DNA from: Chamaelirium japonicum
Lineage: Eukaryota > Streptophyta > Magnoliopsida > Liliales > Melanthiaceae
Length of the DNA stretch: 64,000 bases
NCBI GenBank assembly: GCA_947650365.1
Contig: CANTAL010000148.1
Location: 558,001 to 622,000, forward strand
Reading direction: 5' to 3'
Below the pieces are notes generated by a model. That model was not told the DNA's origin. It saw nothing but the letters and a program-made list of their open reading frames with translations, and made no database searches. Of this stretch, positions 52,205 through 63,900 are shown in pieces. A program made the position numbers and the translations under genes. How positions within the stretch are numbered: the first letter of the stretch is position 1; each line of letters begins with the position of its first letter.

Positions 52205-52492
52205 CAAATGAATTAGAATGGATCGTATGAATGAATAAGAATGGATCGTACGAATGAATTAGAATGGATCATAGGAATGAATTAGAATGGATCGTGCAAA
52301 TGAATTAGAATGGATACATTCGTGCGAATGAATTAGAATGGATCGTAGGAATGAATTAGAATGGATCGTACGAATGAATTAGAATGTTTACATTTGTGCG
52401 AATGAATTAGAATGGATCGTACGAATGAATTAGAATGGATCGTGCGAATGAATTAGAATTGATCATACGAATGAATTAGAATGGATCGTACG
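52205..52492 (+). repeat. Satellite block 45, forward (short)
   Basis: 288 bp, sister of block 15 with the same entry and exit junctions but lacking about four units. Mirrors the start of block 46. Confidence 0.92.
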
Positions 52493-52800
52493 ATCCATTC
52501 TAATTCATTCGCACGATCCATTCTAATTCATTCGTACGATCCATTCTAATTCATTCGCACGAATGTAACCATTCTAATTCATTCGTACGATCCATTCTAA
52601 TTCATTCCTACGATCCATTCTAATTCATTCGCTCGAATGTATCCATTCTAATTCATTTGCACGATCCATTCTAATTCATTCCTATGATCCATTCTAATTC
52701 ATTCGTACGATCCATTCTAATTCATTCGCTCGAATGTATCCATTCTAATTCATTTGTACGATCCATTCTAATTCGTTCATACGATCCATTCTAATTCGTT
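52205..52800. repeat. Palindrome centred near 52.49 kb
   Basis: Second copy of the 22.85-kb palindrome with the same ATTGATCATACG, GATCGTACGATCC centre. The left arm is shorter (288 bp). Its presence at two sites shows that the inverted structure was copied after it formed. Confidence 0.8.
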
Positions 52801-53730
52801 TGTATGATCCATTCTAATTCGTTCGTACGATCCATTCTAATTCATTCGCACGATCTATTCTAATTCATTCGTACGATCCATTCTAATCCATTTGTATGAT
52901 CAATTCTAATTCATTCGCACGATCCATTCTAATTCATTCTCACGAATATAACCTTTCTAATTCAATTGTATGATCCATTCTAATTCATTCGTACGATCCA
53001 TTCTAATCCATTCGTACGATCTATTCTATTTCACTTCATGCAATCCATTCAAATTCATTCGCACAAATGTATCCATTCTAATTCATTCGTATGATCCATT
53101 CTAATTCATTCGCACGAATGTATCCATTCTAATTCATTCGCTCGAATGTATCCATTCTAATTCATTCGTACGATCCATTCTAAATCATTCCTACGATCCA
53201 TTCTAATTCATTCACACGAATGTATCCATTCTAATTTATTCGTACGATCCATTCAAATTCATTCGTACAATCCATTCAAATTCATTCGTACGATGCAATC
53301 TAATTCATTCGCACAAATGTATCTATTCTAATTTATTCGTACAACGCGTTCTAATCCATTCGTACGATCCATTCTAATCCATTCGTACGATCCATTCTAA
53401 TTCATTCGCACGAATGTAACCATTCTAATTCATTCGCACGAATGTAACCATTCTAATTCATTCGTACGATCCATTCTAATTCATTCCTACGATCCATTCT
53501 AATTCATTCGCACGAATGTATCCATTCTAATTCATTTGCACGATCCATTCTAATTCATTCGTACGATCCATTCTAATTCATTCGCTCGAATGTATCCATT
53601 CTAATTCATTCGTACGATCCATTCTAATTCGTTCATACGATCCATTCTAATTCGTTCATACGATCCATTCTAATTCATTCGTACGATCCATTCTAATCCA
53701 CTCGTACGATCCATTCTAATTCATTCGTAC
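52493..53730 (-). repeat. Satellite block 46, reverse
   Basis: Direct copy of the block 24 order about 23.8 kb away (GATGCAATC at 29493 and 53292). Two CGAATGTAACC 28-mers lie back to back near 53415-53450. Confidence 0.93.
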
Positions 53731-55462
53731 AAATGAATTAGAATGGATCGTATGAATGAATAAGAATGGATTGTACGAATGAATTAGAATAGATCGTGCG
53801 AATGAATTAGAATGAATCGTACGAATGAATTTGAATGGATACATTCGAGCGAATGAATTAGAATGGATCGTACGAATGAATTAGAATGGATCATAGGAAT
53901 GAATTAGAATGGATCGTGCAAATGAATTAGAGTGGATACATTCGTGCGAATGAATTAGAATGGATCATAGGAATGAATTAGAATGGATCGTACGAATGAA
54001 TTAGAATGGTTACATTCGTGCGAATGAATTAGAATGGATCGTACGAATGAATTAGAATGGATCGTGCGAATGAATTAGAATTGGTCATACGAATGAATTA
54101 GAATGGATCGTGCGAATGAATTAGAATGGATACATTCGTGCGAATGAATTAGAATGGATCATACGAATGAATTAGAATAGATACATTTGTGCGAATGAAT
54201 TTGAATGGATTGCACGAATTGAATTAGAATGGATCGTACGAATGGATTAGAATGGATCGTACGAATGAATTAGAATGGATCATACAAATGAATTAGAAAG
54301 GTTACATTCATGAGAATGAATTAGAATGGATCGTGCGAATGAATTAGAATTGATCATACAAATGGATTAGAATGGATCGTATGATTGAATTAGAATAGAT
54401 CGTGCGAATGAATTAGAATGGATCGTACGAACGAGTTAGAATGGATCGTACGAACGAATTAGAATGGATCGTATGAACGAATTAGAATGGATCGTACGAA
54501 TGAATTAAAATGGATACATTCGAGCGAATGAATTAGAATGGATCGTACGAATGAATTAGAATAGATCATAGGAATGAATTAGAACGGATCGTGCAAATGA
54601 ATTAGAATGGATACATTCGTGCGAATGAATTAGAATGGATCATAGGAATGAATTAGAATGGATCGTACGAATAAATTAGAATGGTTACATTCGTGCGAAT
54701 GAATTAGAATGGATCGTACGAATGAATTAGAATGGATCGTGCGAATGAATTAGAATGGATCATACGAATGAATTAGAATGGATCGTACGAATGAATTAGA
54801 ATGGATACATTCGAGCGAATGAATTAGAATGGATTGTACGAATGAATTAGAATGGATCATAGGAATGAATTAGAATGGATCGTGCAAATGAATTATAATG
54901 GATACATTCGTGCGAATGAATTAGAATGGATCATAGGAATGAATTAGAATGGATCGTACGAATGAATTAGAATGGTTACATTCGTGCGAATGAATTAGAA
55001 TGGATCGTGCGAATGAATTAGAATGGATCGTGCGAATGAATTAGAATGGATCATACGAATGAATTAGAATGGATCGTACGAGTGAATTAGAATGGATCGT
55101 GCGAATGAATTAGAATGGATCGTACGAATGAATTAGAATGGATACATTTGTGCAAATGAGTTAGAATGGATCATACGAATGAGTTAGAATGGATCGTACG
55201 AATGAATTAGAATGGATCATACGAATGAATTAGAATGGATCGTGCGAATAAATTAGAATGGATAGTACGAATGAATTAGAATGGATACATATGAGTGAAT
55301 GAATTAGAATAGATCGTAGGAATGAATTAGAATAGATCATACAAATGAATTAGAATGGATCGTGCGAATGAATTAGAATGGATTGTACGAATGAATTAGA
55401 ATGGATACATTCGTGCGAATGAATTAGAATGGATCGGACGAATGAATTAGAATGGATCGTAC
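53731..55462 (+). repeat. Satellite block 47, forward
   Basis: Entry shared with blocks 11, 15 and 45. Contains a 291-bp higher-order unit in tandem (54517-55080). Ends with an inverted B left end (GATCGGACG, one unit, then TCGTACAATTC). Confidence 0.93.
54517..55080 (+). repeat. Tandem 291-bp higher-order unit
   Basis: The 28-mer CATTCGAGCG recurs at 54517 and 54808 (291 bp = nine 23-mers and three 28-mers). The order GTACG, CATAGG, GTGCAAATG, 28-mer GTGCG, CATAGG, GTACG, 28-mer GTTACATTCGTGCG, two units with GTACG or GTGCG, GTGCG, CATACG is the same in both. This is the clearest example of the G-type cassette. Confidence 0.88.
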
Positions 55463-55740
55463 AATTCATTCTAATTCATTAGTACGATCCATTCTAATGT
55501 ATTCGTACGATTTATTCTAATTCATTCGCACGATCCATTCTAATTCATTCGTACGATCAATTCTAATTCATTTGCACAATCCATTCTAATTCATTCTCAC
55601 AAATGTATCCATTCTAATACATTCGTACAATCCATTCTAATTCATTCGCACGATCCATTCTAATTCATTCGTATGATCCATTCTAATTCATTCCTACGAT
55701 CTATTCTAATTCATTCGCTCGAATGTATCCATTCTAATTC
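55140..55740. repeat. Interrupted palindrome near 55.46 kb
   Basis: The left arm is an inverted B left end (GATCGGACG, 28-mer GTGCG, TGTACG, GTGCG, CATACAAATG, GTAGG, 28-mer GAGTG). The right arm repeats that order after a spacer of about 140 bp: 28-mer, GTACAAT, GCACGAT, GTATGAT, CCTACGATCT, 28-mer GCTCG. Confidence 0.72.
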
Positions 55741-56370
55741 ATTCGTACAATCCATTCTAATTCATTCGCACGATCCATTCTAATTCATTCGTATGATCCA
55801 TTCTAATTCATTCCTACGATCTATTCTAATTCATTCGCTCGAATGTATCCATTCTAATTCATTCATACAATCCATTCTAATTCATTCGCACGATCTATTC
55901 TAATTCATTCGTATGATCCATTCTAATTCATTCGTACGATCCATTCTAATTCATTCGTATGATCCATTCTAACTCATTCGCACAAATGTATCCATTCTAA
56001 TTCATTCGTACGATCCATTCTAATTCATTCGCACGATCCATTCTAATTCATTCGTACGATCTATTCTAATTCATTCGTACGATCCATTCTTATTCATTCG
56101 TACGATCCATTCTAATTCATTCGCACGATCCATTCTAATTCATTCGTACGATCCATTCTAATTCATTCGCACGAATGTAACCATTCTAATTCATTCGTAC
56201 GATCCATTCTAATTCATTCGTACGATCCATTCTAATTCATTCCTACAATCCATTCTAATTCATTTGCACAAATGTATCCATTCTAATTCATTCGCACGAT
56301 CCATTCTAATTCATTCGTACGATCTATTCTAATTCATTTGCATGAATGTATCCATTTTAATTTATTCGTA
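55463..56370 (-). repeat. Satellite block 48, reverse
   Basis: Contains the exact 120-bp duplication (55621-55860). Starts with a damaged pair of cores (AATTCATTCTAATTCATTAG). Confidence 0.93.
55621..55860 (-). repeat. Exact 120-bp tandem duplication
   Basis: 55621-55740 and 55741-55860 are identical over all 120 bases (four 23-mers and one 28-mer). A third, partial copy from 55861 differs at two positions in its first 60 bases. Confidence 0.98.
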
Positions 56371-56686
56371 TGAATGAATTAGAATGGATCGTACGAACGA
56401 ATTAGAATTAGAATGGTTACATTCGAGCGAATGAATTTGAATGGATCGTACAAATGGATTAGAATGGATCGTACGAATGGATTAGAACGCATTGTACGAA
56501 TGAATTAGAATAGATATATTTGTCTGAATTAATTAGATTGCATCGTACGAATGAATTTGAATGGACTGTACGAAAGAATTAGAATGGATCATGCGAATGA
56601 ATTAGAATAGATCGTACGAATGAATTAGAATGAATCGTACGAATAAATTAGAATGGATCATGCGAATGAATTAGAATAAATCGTAC
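56371..56686 (+). repeat. Satellite block 49, forward
   Basis: About 315 bp. A core duplication (ATTAGAATTAGAATGG) is near 56402. TTAGAACGCATTG and ATTAGATTGCATCG follow in the usual order. Confidence 0.9.
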
Positions 56687-57171
56687 GACCCATTCTAATT
56701 CATTCTCACAAATGTATCCATTCTATTTCATTCGTATGATCCATTCTAATTCATTCGCACGATCCAATCTAATTCATTCGCACGAATATATCCATTCTAA
56801 TTCATTCGTACGATCCATTCTAATTCATTCGTAGGATCCATTCTAATTCATTCGCACGATCCATTCTAATTTATTCGTACGATCCATTCTAATTCATTCG
56901 TATGATCTATTCTAATTCATTCGCATGATCCATTCTAATTGATTCGTATGATCCATTCTAATTTATTCGTACAATCCATTCAAATTCATTCATACGATGC
57001 AATCTAATTCATTCGCACAAATGTATCTATTCTAATTCATTCGTACAATGCGTTCTAATCCATTCGTACGATCCATTCTAATCCATTTGTACGATCCATT
57101 CTAATTCATTCGCACGAATGTAACCATTCTAATTCTAATTCTTTCGTACGATCCATTCTAATTCATTCGTA
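56687..57171 (-). repeat. Satellite block 50, reverse
   Basis: About 485 bp with GATGCAATC near 56997 and TACAATGCGTTC near 57045, the reverse form of the cassette in block 49. A duplicated core part (CTAATTCTAATTC) is near 57130. Confidence 0.9.
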
Positions 57172-60100
57172 CGAATAAATTAGAACGGATACATTCATGC
57201 AAATGAATTAGAATGGATCGTACGAATGAATTAGAATGGATCATACGAATGAATTAAAATGGTTACATTCGTGCGAATGAATTAGAATGGATCGTACAAA
57301 TGGATTAGAATGGATCGTACGAATGGATTAGAACGCATTGTACGAATGAATTAGAATAGATACATTTGTGCGAATGAATTAGATTGCATCATACGAATGA
57401 ATTAGAATGGATCGTACGAATGGATTAGAATAGATCGTACGAATGGATTAGAATAGATCGTACGAATGAATTAGAATGGATCATACAAATGAATTAGATA
57501 GGTTACATTCGTGAGAATGAATTAGAATAGATCGTACGAATGAATTAGAATGGATCATAGGAATGAATTAGAATGGATCGTGCAAATGAATTAGAATGGA
57601 TACATTCGTGCGAATGAATTAGAATAGATCATAGGAATGAATTAGAATGGATCGTATGAATGAATTAGAATGGTTACATTCGTGCGAATGAATTAGAATG
57701 GATCGTACGAATGGATTAGAATGGATCGTACGAATGGATTAGAATGGATTGTACGAATGAATTAGAATGGATGGTACAAATGAATTAGAAAGGTTACATT
57801 TGTGAGAATGAATTAGAATGGATCGTACGAATGAATTAGAGTGGATCGTACGAATGGATTAGAATGGATCGTACGAATGGATTAGAATGGATCGTTCGAA
57901 TAAATTAGACTGGATCGTACGAATAAATTAGAATGGATACATTCATGCAAATGAATTAGAATGGATCGTACGAATGAATTAGAATGGATCATACGAATGA
58001 ATTAGAATGGATCGTACGAATGAATTAGAATGGATCATATGAATGAATTAGAATGGTTACATTCATGCGAATGAATTAGAATGGATCGTACGAATGGATT
58101 AGAATGGATCGTATGAATGGATTAGAATGCATTGTACGAATGAATTAGAATAGATATATTTGTGCGAATGAATTAGATTGCATCGTACGAATGAATTTGA
58201 CTGGATTGTACGAATGAATTAGAATGGATCGTACGAATGAATTCGAATGGATCATGCGAATGAATTAGAATAGATCGTACGAATGAATTAGAATGGATCG
58301 TATGAACGAATTAGAATGGATCGTACGAATGAATTAGAATGGATCGTACGAATGAATTAGAATGGATCATACAAATGAATTAGAAAGGTTACATTTGTGA
58401 GAATGAATTAGAATGGATCGTACGAATGAATTAGAATGGATCGTACGAATGGATTAGAATGGATCATACGAATGGATTAGAATGGATACATTCGAGTGAA
58501 TGAATTAGAATGGATCGTAGGAATGAATTAGAATAGATCGTACGAATGAATTAGAATGGTTACATTCGTGCGAATGAATTAGAATGGATCGTACAAATGA
58601 ATTAGAATGGATCATGCGAATGAATTAGAATTGATCATACGAATGAATTAGAATGGATCGTGCGAATGAATTACAATGGATCATACGAATGAATTAGAAT
58701 GAATCATACGATTGAATTAGAATGGATCATGCGAATGAATTAGAATGGATCGTACGAATAGATTAGAATGGATCGTATGAATGAATTAGAATGGATCATA
58801 GGAATGAATTAGAATGGATCGTACGAATAAATTAGAATGGATCGTACGAATGGATTAGAATGGATCGTACGAATGAATTAGAATGGATACATTCGAGCGA
58901 ATGAATTAGAATGGATCGTACGAATGAATTAGAATGGATCATAGGAATGAATTAGAATAGATCGTGCAAATGAATTAGAATGGATACATTCGTGCGAATG
59001 AATTAGAATGGATCGTAGGAGTGAATTAGAATAGATCGTACGAATGAATTAGAATGGTTACATTCATGCGAATGAATTAGAATGGATCGTACAAATGAAT
59101 TAGAATGGATCGTATGAATGAATGAGAATGGATCATGCGAATGAATTAGAATGGATTATACGAGATCGTACGAATAGATTAGAATGGATCGTACGAATGA
59201 ATTAGAATGGATCGTATGAATGAATTAGAATGGATCGTACAAATGAATTAGAAAGGTTACATTTGTGAGAATGAATTAGAATGGATCGTACGAATGGATT
59301 AGAATGGATCGTACGAATGGATTAGAATGGATCGTACGAATGGATTAGAATTGATCGTACGAATGAATTAGAATGGATCATACAAATGAATTAGAAAGGT
59401 TACATTCGTGAGAATGAATTAGAATGGATCGTACGAATGAATTAGAATGGATCATGCGAATGAATTTGAATGGATCGTACGAATGAATTAGAATGGATCA
59501 TACAAATGAATTAGAAAGGTTACATTCGTGAGAATGAATTAGAATGGATCGTACGAATGAATTAGAATGGATCATACGAATGAATTAGAATGGATACATT
59601 CGAGCGAATGAATTAGAATGGATCGTACGAATGAATTAGAATGGATCATAGGAATGAATTAGAATGGATCCAGCAAATGAATTAGAATGGATCGTATGAA
59701 TGAATAAGAATGGATCGTACGAATGAATTAGAATGGATACATTTGTGCGAATGAATTAGAATGGATACATTCGTGCGAATGATTTAGAATGGATCGTACG
59801 AATGAATTAGAATGGATCATAGAAATAAATTAGAATGGATCGTGCAAATGAATTAGAATGGATCGTACGAACGAATTAGAATGGATCGTATGAACGAATT
59901 AGAATGGATCGTACGAATGAATTAGAATAGATACATTCGAGCGAATGAATTAGAATGGATCGTACGAATGAATTAGAATGGATCATAGGAATGAATTAGA
60001 ATGGATTGTGCAAATGAATTAGAATGGATACATTCATGCGAATGAATTAGAATGGATCATTGGAATGAATTAGAATAGATCGTACGAATGAATTAGAATG

Positions 60101-60182
60101 GTTACATTCGTGAGAATGAATTAGAATGGATCGTACGAATGAATTAGAATGGATCGTGCGAATGAATTAGAATGGATCATAA
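57172..60182 (+). repeat. Satellite block 51, forward (3.0 kb)
   Basis: Its last kilobase is the left arm of the 60.18-kb palindrome. Several G-type cassettes occur (28-mer CGAGCG near 58890, 59600 and 59935). A truncated unit (ATACGAGATCGTACG) is near 59158. Confidence 0.93.
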
Positions 60183-61290
60183 GATCCATTCTAATTCATT
60201 CGTATGATCAATTCTAATTCATTCGCACGATCCATTCTAATTCATTCGTACGATCCATTCTAATTCATTCGCATGAATGTAACCATTCTAATTCATTCGT
60301 ACGATCCATTCTAATTCATTCCTATGATCCATTCTAATTCATTCGCATGAATGTATCCATTCTAATTCATTTGCACAATCCATTCTAATTCATTCCTATG
60401 ATCCATTCTAATTCATTTGCACAATCCAATCTAATTCATTTGCACGATCCATTCTAATTCATTCCTATGATCCATTCTAATTCATTCGTATGATCAATTC
60501 TAATTCATTCGCTCGAATGTATCCATTCTAATTAATTTGTACGATCCATTCTAATTCGTTCATACGATCCATTCTAATTCGTTCGTACGATCCATTCTAA
60601 TTCATTTGCACGATCCATTCTAATTCATTCCTATTATCCATTCTAATTCATTCGTACGATCCATTCTAATTTATTCGCACGAATATATCCATTCTAATTC
60701 ATTCGCACAAATGTATCCATTCTAATTCATTCGTACGATCCATTCTTATTCATTCATACGATCCATTCTAATTCATTTGCACGATCCATTCTAATTCATT
60801 CCTATGATCCATTCTAATTCATTCGTACGATCTATTCTAGTTCATTCGCTCGAATGTATCCATTCTAATTCATTCGTATGATCCATTCTAATAAATTCTC
60901 ACGAATGTAACCTCTCTAATTCATTTGTATGATCCATTCTAATACATTAGTAAGATACATTCAAATTCATTCGCATAATCCATTCTAATTCATTCATACA
61001 ATCAATTCTAATTCATTCTCACGAATGTAACCTTTCTAATTCATTTGTATGATCCATTCTAATTCATTCGTACGATCCATTCAAATTCATTCGTATGATC
61101 CATTCTAATTCATTCGTACGATCCATTCTAATTCATTCTCATAAATGTATCCATTCTAATTCATTCGTTCGATCCATTTTAATCCAATCGTACGATCCAT
61201 TCTAATCCATTCGTACGATCCATTCTAATTAATTTGTACGATCCATTCTAATTCATTCTCACAAATGTAACCTTTCTAATTCATTTGTAC
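59200..61290. repeat. HOR-level palindrome centred near 60.18 kb
   Basis: Arms of about 1.0-1.1 kb. Reading out from 60182 on both sides, the reverse-strand tails run: GCACGAT, GTACGAT, 28-mer with GTAACC, GTACGAT, CCTATGAT (CCAATGAT on the left), 28-mer GCATGAATG, TTTGCACAAT, CCTATGAT, then 28-mer GCTCGAATG, GTTCATACG, GTTCGTACG, TTTGCACG, two 28-mers, CTTATTC, 28-mer GCTCGAATG, TCACGAATG. The right arm has one extra unit at the centre (GTATGATCAATT) and a few more indels. Mirroring ends near the damaged unit at 61305. Confidence 0.85.
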
Positions 61291-62634
61291 GATCCATTCT
61301 AATCCATTATAATCCATTCTAATTCATTCGCACGATCCATTCTAATTCATTTGCATGAATGTATCCATTCTAATTCATTCGAACAATCCATTCTAATTCA
61401 TTCGTACGATCCATTCTAATTCATTCGCATGAATATATCTATTCTAATTCATTCGTATGATCCATTCTAATTCATTCGCACAAATGTATCAATTCTAATT
61501 CATTCGTTCGATCCATTCTAATTCATTCGCATAAATATATCCATTCTAATTCATTCATACGATCCATCCTAATTCTTTCGCACGAATATATCCATTCTAA
61601 TTCATATGTAAGATCCTTTCTAATTCATTCGCACGATCTATTCTAATTCTTTCATATGATCCATTCTAATTCATTCGTACGACCCATTCTAATCCATTCG
61701 TACGATCTATTCTAATTCATTCGCACGAAAGTAACCATTCTAATTCTTTCGTACGATTCATTCTAATTCATTCGTATGAGCTATTCTAATTAATTCGTAC
61801 GATACATTCTAATTCATTCGTACGATCCATTCTAATCCATTCGTACGATCCATTCTAATTCATTCGTACGATCCATTCTAATTCATTCTCACAAATGTAA
61901 CCTTTCTAATTCATTTGTACGATCCATTCTGATTCATTCGTACGATCCATTCTAATCCATTCGTACGATCCATTCTAATTCATTCGCACGAATGTAACCA
62001 TTCTAATTCATTCTTACGATCCATTCTAATCCATTCGTCCGATCCATTCTAATTCATTCGTACGAATGTATCCATTCTAATTCATTCGTACAATCAATTC
62101 TACTTCATTCGCACGATCCACTCTAATTCATTCGAACGAATGTATCCATTCTAATTCATTCGTACAATCCATTCTAATTCATTCGCACGATCCAATCTAA
62201 TTCATTCGCATAAATGTATCCATTCTAATTCATTCATACGATCCATTCTAATTTATTCGCAAGAATGTATCCATTCTAATTCATTCGTACAATCCATTCT
62301 AATTTATTCGTACAAATGTATCCAATCTAATTCATTCGTACGATCCATTCTAATTCATTCGTACGATTCATTCTAATTCATTCGCACGATCCATTCTAAT
62401 TCATTCATACGATCCATTCTAATTCATTCGCATGAATGTATCCATTCTAATTCATTCGTACAATCCATTCTAATTCATTCGCACGATCCATTCTAATTCA
62501 TTCGTATGATCCATTCTTATTCATTCCTACGATCTATTCTAATTCATTCTCTCGAATGTATCCATTCTAATTCATTCGTACGATCCATTCTAATTCATTC
62601 GTACGATCCATTCTAATTCATTCGCACGAATGTG
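60183..62634 (-). repeat. Satellite block 52, reverse (2.5 kb)
   Basis: The first 1.1 kb mirrors block 51. Later parts resemble blocks 20 and 34. A damaged unit (CCATTATAATCCATTC) near 61305 marks the end of the mirrored part. Confidence 0.93.
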
Positions 62635-63678
62635 TCATACGAATGAATTAGAATGGATCATGCGAATGAATTAAAATGGATCGTACAAATGAATTAGAAT
62701 GGATCGTGCGAATGAATTAGAATGGATCGTACGAACGAATTAGAATGGATCGTACGAACGAATTAGAATGGATCGTATGAACGAATTAGAATGGATCGTA
62801 CGAATGAATTAGAATGGATACATTCGAGCGAATGAATTAGAATGGATCGTACAAATGAATTAGAATGGATCATAGGAATGAATTAGAATGGATCGTGCAA
62901 ATGAATTAGAATGGATACATTCGTGCGAATGAATTAGAATGGATCGTACGAATGAATTAGAATGGATCGTACGAATGAATTAGAATGGATCGTACAAATG
63001 AATTAGAAAGGTTACTTTTGTGAGAATGAATTAGAATGGACCGTACGAATGAATTAGAATGGATCGTACGAATGGATTAGAATGCATCGTACGAATGAAT
63101 TAGAATGGATCGTACGAATGAAATAGAATGGATCATAGGAATGAATTAGAATGGATCGTGCAAATGAATTAGAATAGATCGTACGAATGGATTAGAATGG
63201 ATCATACGAATGAATTAGAATGGATCATACAAATGAATTAGAAAGGTTACATTCATGAGAATGAATTAGAATGGATCGTGCGAATGAATTAGAATGGATC
63301 GTGTGAATGAATTAGAATGGATCGTATGAACGAATTAGAATGGATCGTACGAACGAATTAGAATGGATCGTATGAACGAATTAGAATGGATCGTACGAAT
63401 GAATTAGAATGGATACATTCGAGCGAATGAATTAGAATGGATCGTACTAATGAATTAGGATGGATCGTACGAATGGATTAGAATGGATCGTACGAATGAA
63501 TTAGAATGGATTGTACGAACGAATTAGAATGGATCGTATGAGCGAATTAGAATGGATCGTACGAATGAATTAGAATGGATACATTCGTGCGAATGAATTA
63601 GAATGGATCGTACGAATGAATTAGAATGGATCGTGCGAATGAATTAATTGTACGAATGAATTAGAATGGATCGTACGA
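62635..63678 (+). repeat. Satellite block 53, forward
   Basis: Begins with the right B terminus in reverse (GTGTCATACG, CATGCG, AAAATGG). GAACG units occur at both ends. A short unit (GAATTAATTGTACG) is near 63645. Ends in CGTACGATGCAATC. Confidence 0.93.
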
Positions 63679-63900
63679 TGCAATCTAATTCATTTGTACA
63701 ATGCGTTCTAATCCATTCGTACGATCCAATATAATTCATTCGTACGATCTATTCTAATTCATTCGCACGAATGTATCCATTCTAATTCATTCGTACGATC
63801 TATTCTAATTCGTTCATACGATCCATTCTAATTCGTTCGTACGATCCATTCTAATTCGTTCGTACGATCCATTCTAATTCATTCGTACGATCCATTCTAC
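63440..63900. repeat. Small palindrome centred near 63.68 kb
   Basis: On each side a 28-mer lies about 90 bp from the centre, followed outwards by GTACGAT, a TCATACG unit and a GTTCGTAC unit. Arms are about 200 bp. The centre is CGTACGATGCAATC. Confidence 0.7.
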
